Shown: positions 29,872-39,736 of the stretch, piece after piece
Layout: each line of letters opens with the position of its first letter
Numbering within the stretch: position 1 is the first letter of the stretch
Origin: a virus
DNA: 64,000 nt
Direction: 5' to 3' (one strand)
IMG/VR virus record: IMGVR_UViG_3300046323_000587
Coordinates: 124,001 to 188,000 of that record
Notes under the pieces: model-generated
What the model was told of the DNA's origin: nothing
What the model saw: only the letters and a program-made list of their open reading frames with translations
The model's database searches: none
Position numbers and translations under genes: made by a program

Positions 29872-30252
29872 TTAAACAGGTTTAGCATAATTAATTTCTT
29901 GATCATTAATAGTTTTTAAGAATGTCAGATAAAAATTATGTAGATTTTCTGGTTTAATATCACTAGAAGACAACTTTCTATTTTTTACTTGTTGTTGTAA
30001 CCAATTTTGAAACTGTTCAAAATCTCTTTTATCAGGATCAAACATTCCACCTAATTGCATTTTTCTCATAGTTTTTGCAAAATTAGCTCTTTTATTTATT
30101 GTAGAATTAGAAGATTTTAAACCTTGTGAAATACAAGCATCAGTGACTTTTGTAAAACCTTTTTGTTTGCAATATTCAGTAAATTTTCCTTTAGTTTTAT
30201 TTTTATCCATATTTTTTACTGCTTTTTTTAACCAATTATTTTTCTCTATCAT
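29872..30252 (-). CDS. Small tagged helical protein, 126 aa
   Basis: Residues 1-60 form a basic helical unit with two Cys (FTEYCKQKGFTKVTDACISQ) ending in KRANFAKTMRKMQLGGMFDP, an internal GG tag at about 63-75. A second helical unit (FEQFQNWLQQ and after) completes the protein. I have an impression of similar Cys-containing units in other phage virion proteins but cannot name the family. It is set off by a 174-base gap upstream and by 53 bases before the patatin gene. Confidence 0.65.
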   Translation of the reverse strand: MIEKNNWLKKAVKNMDKNKTKGKFTEYCKQKGFTKVTDACISQGLKSSNSTINKRANFAKTMRKMQLGGMFDPDKRDFEQFQNWLQQQVKNRKLSSSDIKPENLHNFYLTFLKTINDQEINYAKPV

Positions 30253-30426
30253 ATCGAAATTTTAATGTAATAATTAAAATAAAGCATTTTAAGAAAGTAT
30301 TTTATAAAAGTAATTTAAAACTATTGATAAAATTTAAGTTTCTTAAAATATTTGAAAGTGTTTGAAAATACTTAAAAAATTACTTGAATTTATTTAGCTA
30401 AGTAAATTATTGTTTTACACATTAGA
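30253..30426. other. AT-rich intergenic gap with TTAGCTAA site
   Basis: This 174-base gap has no ORF. It separates the tail muzzle candidate from the downstream cargo genes. It holds one TTAGCTAA octamer at 30394-30401 and AAGTATTTT/AAAATACTT inverted arms about 70 bases apart. No clear terminator T-run or recognisable promoter was found, but it is the longest gap in this part of the operon and the best place for a promoter serving the cargo run. Confidence 0.3.
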
Positions 30427-33400
30427 TTAACTAAAAGATTCTAAATATTTAGTAACAATAGCTTGTATCATAGAATATTCCATTCCTTCATAAGTAATTT
30501 TTATTCTACAATATTTATCTCTAATTTGTCTATTATTACCAAATACACTTTTAGCAGGATTAATAGAGCCTAATTTATCATTAGTATTTTTATCTATCTG
30601 AATGTAGTGAATATTTTCTCTATACTCGTGATTAGCGTGAATAATACCAACAATAGTAGGATCTAAACTTCCTTTATCGTAAGCATAACGATCTCTATAT
30701 CTTGATAAAATAGGTTGTTCAAGATATATTTTATTAGGGTACGGCAATACATCATCTCTTTTAAATTCATTGTCGTTAGTATATTCTATTTTAGTTGGTG
30801 GAACTTCATTTGCAATTATAGTAAGATTAGTAAATACTTTATGTTGTAATCCATCAACTACTACAAACTCTATAACAAATTCTTTTTGTTCTCCATAATA
30901 ATTACAATAAAGAGGTATTCCAGAAGCAGTAACAGCTGTATGATGTTGCCAAATTTGTTCTGTGTTAGATGTTAAAGGAAAAGAATGTAAATCTCCTGTT
31001 ATAGAAAAGGCTCTTGAAGGATACCAAGTATAATAAGTTGTCCAACGACCATTTCCACCTTGTTGTTCATTCCAAGCAATATGATGTTTAAATGAACCTT
31101 CTTCTTTTGGTGATTTAATTTCAGCTATTTTATATCCAGATATTTTATCTACTGTAACTGGTACACAACTTGTAATTGGTGGTGGTGCCGGTGCATCATA
31201 ATAAAAAGACACATTTGTATATAAACCAAAACCACTATTTCTATCAGAAAGCCACCCTTTATAAGTATTTGTAGAAGAAGGTGGTAGTATAGGATATGGT
31301 GGTAAAGGGATGTTTAATCCGTTAATAGTTAAAGTTATATTACCCAAAGAATCTACTGTCCAAATATGTAAAGATTCTACTCCATCTGGTATAACATAAG
31401 CAGGTAAAGCTGACATAGTGGCTACACCATTAACATAAATTTCAAAACCTCCCCACAGATTTCTAGAATTAATATGTCCAACACAAATGCTATTACCGCC
31501 ATAAAATAATCCTGCCATTTGTGCAGGATAAGCAAACATATTTACAATATATGTAGTTGTATAACTAAAAGTAAAAGCAATAGTAGAAAAATTAGTTGTT
31601 ACTGATTTTCCTCCATCATTTGGGTCTGTTGTATCATAACCCCAACCAGGTGAATTTATATCTATATCAACTGAAGTAGATTGTATATTAGATACTATGC
31701 CACGTATATAGTTAGTTTCTAATGTCAATATACTTCCTCCTATACCACTAATTTGTTCACAACAATAATCTCCTGCATAAATAGTAATTAAATCATAGTT
31801 ATTATTAATAAAAGTAAAATGAACATTATTTTTATTTCCATCATAAAATCCGTACACTTCATTATTCAATAAAGTAATATTTTTATTAACTAATTCATTT
31901 TGTACTTTAACTAACAAAGTTTGCAATCTAAAATCACTTATCAATTGCAATTGACCATTAAATCTCCATATTTTATGATTATTAATATCAACTCCATAAA
32001 TAGATTCTCCAGTTGATACAATACTAAATTGCCATCTAGTTCCGTACCCATTTCCTACATAAGCATTTCTAGAATTTAATACTTGTCCTTCACTTATATA
32101 AATACTTGCAGCTGTATCATTATTTAATAGTTGTCTTTCATCAATAGGTATATAAGATAATTCTCTTTCTTGAATAATGAATAATTTATCTCCTTGAAAT
32201 TCTTTTATAGCTACAATCTCACCATATTGAGAATCATAATCTTGTTTGGAAGAATGTTGAAGATACCTATAACTATTAATAAATGAATTTTTTACATTTA
32301 AATTAGAAAATACAACTCTTGTTTCAAATCTATTTGTAATATAAGGTAAAGAAGTATCTAAAGCTATTGTAAATCTTCCCATAGAGCTGTATTCAAATCC
32401 TATATTTGCTTGTTTAGTTTCTAATAAATTATATTCAGAAAAAGGATTGCTTCCACCAAATGGGTCTCCTTCTCCAGTAGTAAAAGACATATTATAAGGA
32501 AAGAAAGATCTTTTTCTTAATTCTTCTACTTCCACTAATTCAGGTTCCCTAGATGAATAATTGTAATTGTTTTCAGTTACTATTGAAATAGTATAACCTA
32601 ATCTAGTTGTTTTTGCTGATTCATCACTATTAATTTCTGTACGAGACACATTTTTTGCATTATTACGATAAATCTTTTTATATCCAACATTAATAAAACA
32701 ATCACCTTGAAAAGCAGTAATAGTATCATTAGTTAATACATTAAAATTACCAGTTGAAGGTTTAGTAGAAGGAAAGTAGTATCTATCTGTAATAGCAAAA
32801 TATTGTTCATTTGCAGGTTGATACTTATTCTTAAATATATCTTGACGAACAGTTTTATTTAAAAAATCAGTTTTATAGATATTAATTATTCTATTAGATA
32901 CCAAAGTATTTGAAGGATTGTATTCACTAGGTGTAAATCCAGCTAACATACCTTCTTTTCCATCATATAAAGTAGATACATCAGAAGGTACTCCTATATT
33001 GCTAATATCATTGCTGTATCTATTAGTGATAGGATATCTTTCAGATAATTTTACTCCTATATAATCTTCAAATGTAAGTGGATGATAAGTATATTGTCTA
33101 TCATTATCTTCTGCAAAATCATTTATTTTAACTACTGCAGTAAATTCAGCTTGTGAAGAAAACACATTAGGAGATACACCGGCACTATCTTGAAATACAT
33201 AATCTAGTGAAGCTTTAAGATTTCTTTTAAATGTTGGACCTACAAATGTATGAGAAACTGTCTTTAATAAAGAAAAAGTTGAAGAAGTTGAATTATTTTT
33301 ACTATACCTAGTTTTATTAGGGTAATACATTTTTAAATTAGCTTGACCAAGAGTATGTAAATAAAAAGACACTCCAGCTAATTTTTGACTATATATAGTT

Positions 33401-35580
33401 TTATTAACACTTAAATCATTTGAATAAAAAGCAAATCTTTTATATTGTTCCTCAAAAGGTGTCCATCTTCCGTGATATTTAGTTGGACCTAATAAACCAT
33501 TAGTTACTCCCCATTTAGAATCTCCTCCTCCGTTAAGATAAGGATTTTTGCCTACTTCATTAGAATTACCGTCATCATCAGTTTCTTCATCATCTACATC
33601 AGCTTCAAATAAACCCAAAGATTCTAGCATATAACCAAAAGCAGGTATAAATTTACTGTTAGCCATACTAAAATTAGTGGAATTAGGTCTTTTCACATCA
33701 CTTGTATCAAATTCAAAAGCATCAAATTTCCAATGTGCATTACCTACTCCAGCATTATTATAGTTTTGTAATTGAGAGCCGTACAAATCTCCACCTGGTC
33801 CACCTGTATCATAAGGACTTTTATGTAATGTAGGAACTAATAAAGTATCAATCATATAACCTTGTGTTAATACATCTTCTTTACGATTAGTTCTTACCAT
33901 ATAAAAACCAATAGTACCTTCTGGTTGTGGTTCTCCGATTGGAAAATTAAATTTTACACCTAAAACATTAAATTGAGAAGCTTCCAATACACCTGCAAAA
34001 AGATCTCTTTTAGGAAAACGATAAACTCCTTGAACATTTTCTAAATTAGTTGTATCAAATAAATCAATATTAAATGATTTATAGCTATAAGAAGGAGTAG
34101 CAATTGTATCAAAATTATCTATTCCTCTAATTGGTATTACAGGAGAAGTTGAACCATTTGAGTAAATATAAACAATACCAAAAGAGTAAGTCTCTCCTCC
34201 CCAATAACCTAAATTATAATAAATATTGTTAGAATTATTATAACCAAATCTATCTACACTTCCTGAAATAGCATCTAAGTATTCTATATCATATCCACCA
34301 TTAGATTGAGTTACACCAAAAGCAGGTATTTTTTTAATTTCGTAAGTAGTTGTAATTTTATTTGCGTGAAGTTTTAATAGTTCATAATTATATTGACTTA
34401 TTTTAATATTGCCTATAAATAACCTATTTCTAATTTGACAAATGCTTCTAGCTGTATCTACATCAAGAAAATCTACTGGAAAATTATTGAGATCTTCATT
34501 TACTTTATCTTCTTGACCTGTAAAAGTAAATTCATAAAAAGTGTCTGTAATGGGGTATTTTTTTATTATTGTATAACCAAATTGAGCAGAAACTACTTTT
34601 CCATAAGAATATACATAAGATACTTGAACATAAGAGTAAGAAGTATCAATATTATCTAAACGAAATTTAATTACTTTATTTACATTATCTTTTGTATCAT
34701 CTAAACCTTTTCCTCCTCTTGTAGAAACTACACTATTACCGTGAAACATAGATACCATTGAAGACTCTGATACAATATTAGTATTATTTCCATCCACAGT
34801 AGCAAATCTAAAATAAAACTTATAATTTCCAGTTGGAAAACTACCAAGAGTTGATTCTAATAAACCATTAAAAGTAAGTTTTGTAATTAAAGTAGATTGT
34901 AGAACTAATTTAATTGTATTATTGAAGTTTAAAGAAGAATAGAAATTAGTATCTTTAATTTGAGTACGAAATATGATTTTAGCTTTTTTATTAGGTAATA
35001 CTGAAAAAGCAGAATTAACTATTCTAATTGGATTATAGTTATCTGTAAAGACAATATTCATTGAATTATCATAACTCTTTTGCAATTCAACTTCACAAGG
35101 TTGATTAATATTAAAAGTAAACTCTGCTGCATTAAACTCTCCATAATTAATATAATCTAATAATTGAGAATAGTTTGGATTAGTAAGATTACAATAATTT
35201 CTTAATGGGGAATACTGGTCTATAATAGCACATTCATATTCATTTGGTCTGTTTGGATCTTGTAATAAACCTTCATAATCAGGACTAGGAAATGTACCTA
35301 TTTCTCCTCTTCCTGTAAAAGACTGTCTATCAGCATTATATTCAGCTGAAATAATATAAGCAATTCCATCAACATCTTTAACTCCAATACAAGTGTAATT
35401 AGGTTTTAGTTGAGATAAATAAGTATTACCTCTATTAGTTTGAATTACATTTTCGTTTCCTTGATGTGTAATAAATTCTGCATTTTCAGCATAAGTTAAT
35501 ACATTAGGCGGTGTTTGATAATTGCTAAAATCTTGAACTATACCTTCTTCAAAAGTATTTTGTGCTTGTTTTTGTGGCAT
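30427..35580 (-). CDS. Tail nozzle/muzzle protein (beta-propeller), 1717 aa
   Basis: A large, almost entirely beta-strand protein. Its start (FEEGIVQDFSNYQTPPNVLTYA) and repeated strands with Gly-Asp turns match the pattern of podovirus tail-tip tubular proteins (T7 gp12 type; called muzzle in crAss-like phages). A typical propeller stretch is near residue 1160 (DKLFIIQERELSYIPID, then IYGVDINNHKIWRFNG). Residues about 1274-1474 look like an inserted LamG/jelly-roll domain, after which the propeller-type sequence resumes. It sits among two connector-like genes and the 126-aa gene, as expected for a tail-tip gene. The assignment rests on size, strand pattern and position, not on a search. Confidence 0.65.
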   Translation of the reverse strand: MPQKQAQNTFEEGIVQDFSNYQTPPNVLTYAENAEFITHQGNENVIQTNRGNTYLSQLKPNYTCIGVKDVDGIAYIISAEYNADRQSFTGRGEIGTFPSPDYEGLLQDPNRPNEYECAIIDQYSPLRNYCNLTNPNYSQLLDYINYGEFNAAEFTFNINQPCEVELQKSYDNSMNIVFTDNYNPIRIVNSAFSVLPNKKAKIIFRTQIKDTNFYSSLNFNNTIKLVLQSTLITKLTFNGLLESTLGSFPTGNYKFYFRFATVDGNNTNIVSESSMVSMFHGNSVVSTRGGKGLDDTKDNVNKVIKFRLDNIDTSYSYVQVSYVYSYGKVVSAQFGYTIIKKYPITDTFYEFTFTGQEDKVNEDLNNFPVDFLDVDTARSICQIRNRLFIGNIKISQYNYELLKLHANKITTTYEIKKIPAFGVTQSNGGYDIEYLDAISGSVDRFGYNNSNNIYYNLGYWGGETYSFGIVYIYSNGSTSPVIPIRGIDNFDTIATPSYSYKSFNIDLFDTTNLENVQGVYRFPKRDLFAGVLEASQFNVLGVKFNFPIGEPQPEGTIGFYMVRTNRKEDVLTQGYMIDTLLVPTLHKSPYDTGGPGGDLYGSQLQNYNNAGVGNAHWKFDAFEFDTSDVKRPNSTNFSMANSKFIPAFGYMLESLGLFEADVDDEETDDDGNSNEVGKNPYLNGGGDSKWGVTNGLLGPTKYHGRWTPFEEQYKRFAFYSNDLSVNKTIYSQKLAGVSFYLHTLGQANLKMYYPNKTRYSKNNSTSSTFSLLKTVSHTFVGPTFKRNLKASLDYVFQDSAGVSPNVFSSQAEFTAVVKINDFAEDNDRQYTYHPLTFEDYIGVKLSERYPITNRYSNDISNIGVPSDVSTLYDGKEGMLAGFTPSEYNPSNTLVSNRIINIYKTDFLNKTVRQDIFKNKYQPANEQYFAITDRYYFPSTKPSTGNFNVLTNDTITAFQGDCFINVGYKKIYRNNAKNVSRTEINSDESAKTTRLGYTISIVTENNYNYSSREPELVEVEELRKRSFFPYNMSFTTGEGDPFGGSNPFSEYNLLETKQANIGFEYSSMGRFTIALDTSLPYITNRFETRVVFSNLNVKNSFINSYRYLQHSSKQDYDSQYGEIVAIKEFQGDKLFIIQERELSYIPIDERQLLNNDTAASIYISEGQVLNSRNAYVGNGYGTRWQFSIVSTGESIYGVDINNHKIWRFNGQLQLISDFRLQTLLVKVQNELVNKNITLLNNEVYGFYDGNKNNVHFTFINNNYDLITIYAGDYCCEQISGIGGSILTLETNYIRGIVSNIQSTSVDIDINSPGWGYDTTDPNDGGKSVTTNFSTIAFTFSYTTTYIVNMFAYPAQMAGLFYGGNSICVGHINSRNLWGGFEIYVNGVATMSALPAYVIPDGVESLHIWTVDSLGNITLTINGLNIPLPPYPILPPSSTNTYKGWLSDRNSGFGLYTNVSFYYDAPAPPPITSCVPVTVDKISGYKIAEIKSPKEEGSFKHHIAWNEQQGGNGRWTTYYTWYPSRAFSITGDLHSFPLTSNTEQIWQHHTAVTASGIPLYCNYYGEQKEFVIEFVVVDGLQHKVFTNLTIIANEVPPTKIEYTNDNEFKRDDVLPYPNKIYLEQPILSRYRDRYAYDKGSLDPTIVGIIHANHEYRENIHYIQIDKNTNDKLGSINPAKSVFGNNRQIRDKYCRIKITYEGMEYSMIQAIVTKYLESFS

Positions 35581-35586
35581 AGTGGT

Positions 35587-36105
35587 TTATTTATTTTCTT
35601 TATTTACATTAATTTTAATTTTACCTAATTTAATTTCTATATCTGTATTAAATATTTCTACACTACTTGCAATTGTATCAAATAAATTAACTATAATAGT
35701 GTTAATAATATAATAAGAAACATACTTATATTTTCTGACTAATTTAAAAATATAATTTTTTAAAGGAATAAATTTCTTTTCTTCTTGATTAAATGATTTA
35801 TTACAATTTAATTGATACCTTTTATAATTAATATCTTCACCAATTAAATATTCTATTTCATAATATAATTTACCTTCAATACAATTTAAATAATGAAAAT
35901 GATTATATAATATAGAAGAACTCAATTCAATTCTTAAAGATGTTTTTGATAAATCTTTGAATAACAAATTAAAGAAATCTTTTAAAATAGATTTAATTAA
36001 GTTATTTAAAGAAGTGATTTGAAATTCTAATTGAAGTTTAACATCAAATAAAGAATACATTTGATTTAATTTTTTTGTTTGTAATGTAGAAATATCGAAT
36101 AACAT
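35587..36105 (-). CDS. Hypothetical virion-associated protein, 172 aa
   Basis: Unrecognised. The protein starts with a hydrophobic helical region (QITSLNNLIKSILKDFFNLL) and continues with alternating beta segments rich in Tyr, Ile and Lys; it contains two Cys. It lies between a probable connector protein (11 bases upstream) and the muzzle candidate (6 bases downstream), so a minor tail or connector part is plausible. No tag, signal peptide or enzyme motif is visible. Confidence 0.6.
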   Translation of the reverse strand: MLFDISTLQTKKLNQMYSLFDVKLQLEFQITSLNNLIKSILKDFFNLLFKDLSKTSLRIELSSSILYNHFHYLNCIEGKLYYEIEYLIGEDINYKRYQLNCNKSFNQEEKKFIPLKNYIFKLVRKYKYVSYYIINTIIVNLFDTIASSVEIFNTDIEIKLGKIKINVNKENK

Positions 36106-36116
36106 AATATATCTAT

Positions 36117-36800
36117 TTAGTATCTAAAATTATTTCTTTTACCATATTGCCAAATATCTTTTTTCTTTAAGATTTTTCGTAATCCATCAATAAAATTATC
36201 TGTAATATAGTCACTAACTCTTGCTTGATTACAAGCTTTTTGCCATTCAGCTATTGCCATTTGAAGTAAATCAGCTCTTCCAATTCCAGAATAAACTTTC
36301 TTTCTTTGATAATTCATATTACAATAATGAGCAAGTGCAATAGCTGTTTTTTCATCAATCATTGGTAATCCGTTATCATCAGAAGTATATCCTCCATAAA
36401 TAATATGAACTTTAGTTTTATATTGAGAATTAATTTTAACTTTATTTCCAAGAAATTCAAAATTAATTAAATTTCCTTGAAATTCATTTTCACTTACTTC
36501 TTCCATTTGACAACAAGAGTGAGTACCAATAATACTTAATCTTTTACAAGGATGATATTTAGTACCAATAGAAACAGATTTAATTATACCTACATTACAA
36601 GGAAGAAATATATCTCCATTACTATCAGCAGTTCCTTCATAAAGGTATGTAGAAGTATAAATATTACCTATTAATGGTAAAGCTATTTGAGCTGAATCTA
36701 AAATTGTGTTTTCATCAATATCAGTTATTCCAAACATTGTAGAAAGATAGAATTTAACTGAATCAATTGAAACAAGTGTGTGTGTTGCGTTATTTTGCAT
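36117..36800 (-). CDS. Head-tail connector/ring-like protein, 227 aa
   Basis: The N-terminus (VSIDSVKFYLSTMFGITD) and the overall helix-beta-helix layout look like adaptor proteins of the neck in podoviruses. The centre is beta-rich with a Cys pair (THSCCQMEE), and the C-terminal third is helical with a basic tail. The gene starts within the last 11 bases of the topoisomerase gene. With the 219-aa and 286-aa proteins it gives three connector-like genes, now separated by the accessory cluster. The ring/adaptor role is inferred from position and size. Confidence 0.5.
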   Translation of the reverse strand: MQNNATHTLVSIDSVKFYLSTMFGITDIDENTILDSAQIALPLIGNIYTSTYLYEGTADSNGDIFLPCNVGIIKSVSIGTKYHPCKRLSIIGTHSCCQMEEVSENEFQGNLINFEFLGNKVKINSQYKTKVHIIYGGYTSDDNGLPMIDEKTAIALAHYCNMNYQRKKVYSGIGRADLLQMAIAEWQKACNQARVSDYITDNFIDGLRKILKKKDIWQYGKRNNFRY

Positions 36801-37602
36801 TGTTATAAATCAAATATTTTAAAATATAAATTGGTAATTTTCCACCATCTTTAAATGATTCAATATCACCAAATTTGTAATTAAATAAATTGGGATCAAT
36901 ATAAGATTTTTTACAAACATTAGGCGTATTATTAAGATAATGAGAAACATACTCAGCTACTTTTTGTATAGCTTGTTTATATTCTTTTTTAGTCTTAGGT
37001 TTAGGTAATTCTTTAATTGATTGATATGCAAACCAATTAGCTCTGAATGTGCGAAAGTCTTTTGAAGAATATTTAACTGAAATCTTATCTTTAATAAATC
37101 TAGTAAATTCTCTATCTGTTATATTGAATACAGGGGAAATCTTATTAGCTAATACTACTTTAATTAAATCACTAAGATGTTTAGGAAAAGAGAATGTATT
37201 TTGAACATGCTTCTTACCAAGAAAATCAAAATGAGCTAATCCTTTACTAAAACTAATATGTTTAGGTAATAATGTAGTCAATCCATAAGTCTTAACAAAT
37301 TTAGATTTGATTTTTGAACCTGGCATAGGTACAGTCATATAGCCATCGCTTGAGCCTAAGTTCCCGGATCTAATTCCGGTTTGTAGCACTAGAAGCAAAC
37401 CTACTGCACAATTATATTCTTTTGTTGTAGGCCTTCCAGGATTTTTCTCTAAAATTTTGTATAACTTATCAACAATGTTCTTATATTCATTAGCTATCAT
37501 TGCAACACGATTAAACTTAACTTCAGTAGAACCAGTTAAATTACCAAAGAATTGAGTTATCTCTCCATCTATTTTAAATGTTTCTGGTTTTAAATCTTTC
37601 AT
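36790..37602 (-). CDS. Type IB DNA topoisomerase with C-terminal GG tag
   Basis: The sequence shows the type IB topoisomerase catalytic set. Arg78 is in TGIRSGN, followed by YGLTTLLPKH; Lys130 is in FLGKKH; Arg184 is in KDFRTF; and the nucleophile Tyr234 is in NTPNVCKKSYIDP. The Asn-Thr-Pro version is the one found in bacterial and some viral IB enzymes. It would relax supercoils through a 3'-phosphotyrosine intermediate. The enzyme core ends near residue 245 and is followed by SFKDGGKLPIYILKYLIYNN, a C-terminal tag like those on unrelated neighbours. The 813-bp gene overlaps the ADP-ribosyltransferase-like gene by one base (TAATG). Its place among virion genes suggests it is packaged. Family assignment is strong. 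Confidence 0.9.
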   Translation of the reverse strand: MKDLKPETFKIDGEITQFFGNLTGSTEVKFNRVAMIANEYKNIVDKLYKILEKNPGRPTTKEYNCAVGLLLVLQTGIRSGNLGSSDGYMTVPMPGSKIKSKFVKTYGLTTLLPKHISFSKGLAHFDFLGKKHVQNTFSFPKHLSDLIKVVLANKISPVFNITDREFTRFIKDKISVKYSSKDFRTFRANWFAYQSIKELPKPKTKKEYKQAIQKVAEYVSHYLNNTPNVCKKSYIDPNLFNYKFGDIESFKDGGKLPIYILKYLIYNNAK

Positions 37603-39731
37603 TATTTCTTTTTCTTAATTGATTTATCATATTTCTTCTTTATAGCTTCAAATAAATTACGTTGTCTATCAGTCAATTTTTTTCCTTTAATAGCTCCTTC
37701 TTTTAAACTATTAGTAACAATATCTTTACTCATATTAGTTTTATATTCTTTATCATTAGCTTTAATATTAAATTTCTTTAATGATTTAAGTGTACCTCCT
37801 GATTTATAAGTATATTGTAATGGAATTCCTTTATTAAATTTAGTAGGTTTATTAATATTAGGAAATATCTTTTGGTAGTCTAAAATTTCTCCTAAATGAC
37901 TTCTCATTAAAGATGTTCCTTGAGGGTGTTTTGAAGTAGATTTAAGTTTCTTTTTAATAGAACCTCCTTTTGAATGTTGTTCTTTTTGATTATATAAACC
38001 AGAACCAATACCAACAGTAGAACCTCCTATTAATGCTTTATGTATATTAGGATTACTCCAATCCCATTTACCAAGATGTTCACGGAATAGGGATTTGAAT
38101 TGAGTTGGTTTTCTTACTGCAATAGATTCAGCATTTGTAGAAAATTCTTTTCCAATTACTGCATCATAATCTTTATTTCTAGTAGGCTCAGTCAAACTTT
38201 CTTTATTTAAACTATTTATTTGATTTTCTATTTCTTGTTGTTCTTTTAATTTAGCTGTGAATTCTTTCTTTCTTTCATTCATCCAACTATTTTTTGATCT
38301 ACCTGTATTATTTAATATATTTGGTAAATCAGGATAGCCTTTTATGTGAGATTCATAATAACTGTCTAAAGCTTTATCAAACTCTTCTAAATTATCTGAA
38401 TTCTTACCAAATAATTCTTTTGGAGTTTCTCTAATAATTTTATTAGTTTTGTCTGTAAGTTGTTTTTTATATTCTTCTGATGTTCCGTAAAAAGTTCTTA
38501 CAGATTCGTTATCTAAATTTCCAAAACTTCCAGCTGGTTGATCTGGTCTCTCAATATTATTAGTAAAAGGGGTTTTAGTACTTACTAATAAAGGAGAAAT
38601 ATGTTTAGAATTTTTTACATATTTATCAGGTATATATTTATGAGCATTGACACCTTCGTAAATTGATAATGGGTCAAATCTTTTAAGAGATTCTTCATAT
38701 TGTTCTTTTAATTCATTATTTTTTCTATTTAAATGTAAATCTCTTATTATAGAACTTGCTTCTGGAGTATAAGTGTAAGCATATTTTTTATCTGGAGTAG
38801 CCCAAAATAGTTCTAAATTTTTACTATATTCTGGTTTTACACGTACTTCTCCTTTTTCGGCTCTTTCTGAATTTGATTTACTTCCACCTCTATAATAAAT
38901 ATCTTGTACTTTACTACCCTTTAATTCTTTTTGTGCTTGTTCTGATTTAGTAGAAAGATAAAGTGCATCTGCTATATCATCATCTTTTGTATTTAAATCT
39001 TTATAATACTCTCTAGCACCAGGAATTTCATCTTTTATTTGTCCATACAATTTACTACCTCTATCAACTTCAATACCTTGTTCTTTTGCTTGTTTAAGAA
39101 AATCAGTAAACATTTCAGTATTACTTACATAATCTTTAATAACAGGTTTAAATGTCTTTGCAGCATCTCCAGCTAATCCAAATAATGGTAATACTCCTGC
39201 TAATGTCAATGGTGAAATTTTACCTGTTGATTTATATTCTTTCCAAGCATCAGAAGCACCTTTAACATCTCCAATTACTGGTAACATATCTGCAACAGTA
39301 TTAACAATAGATTTACTTACAGCTTTGTTATCCATTGTTTTATCAAGTTTATCTTTTGTATTAGGAACATTCACATTACCTAATGTAGCAGTAGTATTCT
39401 TTTGTCTAGGTAAAAGATTAGCTTCTTGTGATTGTCTTTGAGACATACCAAATCCACTAGCATTACCGCCACGTTCTTTTTCTATACGTCTCTGAATAGC
39501 TAATCTCGTACTCATATCATCACCTTGTTCTTCTGATAGTTTTTCAATCTCTTGTTGTTGTTCTCTTTTATCAGATAATAAACCTTTATTGATTTTAAAT
39601 TCAAAATAGCTGATTGCTCTACTATTTTTATGCTTAATAGCATTAGCATACATATTTCTTTCAACTGGTGAAAGATGCTTATTAGCACCAACTTGTAATG
39701 CTTGTTTATCTCCGTCTTGATATTTATTCAT
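37602..39731 (-). CDS. Polyvalent protein with probable ADP-ribosyltransferase domain, 709 aa
   Basis: The N-terminus (MNKYQDGDKQ and ANKHLSPVERNMYANA) is paralogous to that of the 332-aa protein at 44654-45652. Residues about 145-210 include a hydrophobic segment (LTLAGVLPLFGLAGDAAK). The central part matches the pattern of phage polyvalent ADP-ribosyltransferases: DIYYRGG near 280, LFWATPDKKYAYTYT near 312, and a late DYDAVIGKEF with IAVRKPTQFKSL near 524-545. Two tags follow (HSKGGSIKKKLKS and YKSGGTLKSLKKFNIK), with a Lys-rich end. If the ART assignment holds, it would modify a host protein using NAD. The family match is from motif memory; the residues RSE/HYE were not rigorously placed. 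Confidence 0.55.
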   Translation of the reverse strand: MNKYQDGDKQALQVGANKHLSPVERNMYANAIKHKNSRAISYFEFKINKGLLSDKREQQQEIEKLSEEQGDDMSTRLAIQRRIEKERGGNASGFGMSQRQSQEANLLPRQKNTTATLGNVNVPNTKDKLDKTMDNKAVSKSIVNTVADMLPVIGDVKGASDAWKEYKSTGKISPLTLAGVLPLFGLAGDAAKTFKPVIKDYVSNTEMFTDFLKQAKEQGIEVDRGSKLYGQIKDEIPGAREYYKDLNTKDDDIADALYLSTKSEQAQKELKGSKVQDIYYRGGSKSNSERAEKGEVRVKPEYSKNLELFWATPDKKYAYTYTPEASSIIRDLHLNRKNNELKEQYEESLKRFDPLSIYEGVNAHKYIPDKYVKNSKHISPLLVSTKTPFTNNIERPDQPAGSFGNLDNESVRTFYGTSEEYKKQLTDKTNKIIRETPKELFGKNSDNLEEFDKALDSYYESHIKGYPDLPNILNNTGRSKNSWMNERKKEFTAKLKEQQEIENQINSLNKESLTEPTRNKDYDAVIGKEFSTNAESIAVRKPTQFKSLFREHLGKWDWSNPNIHKALIGGSTVGIGSGLYNQKEQHSKGGSIKKKLKSTSKHPQGTSLMRSHLGEILDYQKIFPNINKPTKFNKGIPLQYTYKSGGTLKSLKKFNIKANDKEYKTNMSKDIVTNSLKEGAIKGKKLTDRQRNLFEAIKKKYDKSIKKKK

Positions 39732-39736
39732 TGTCG

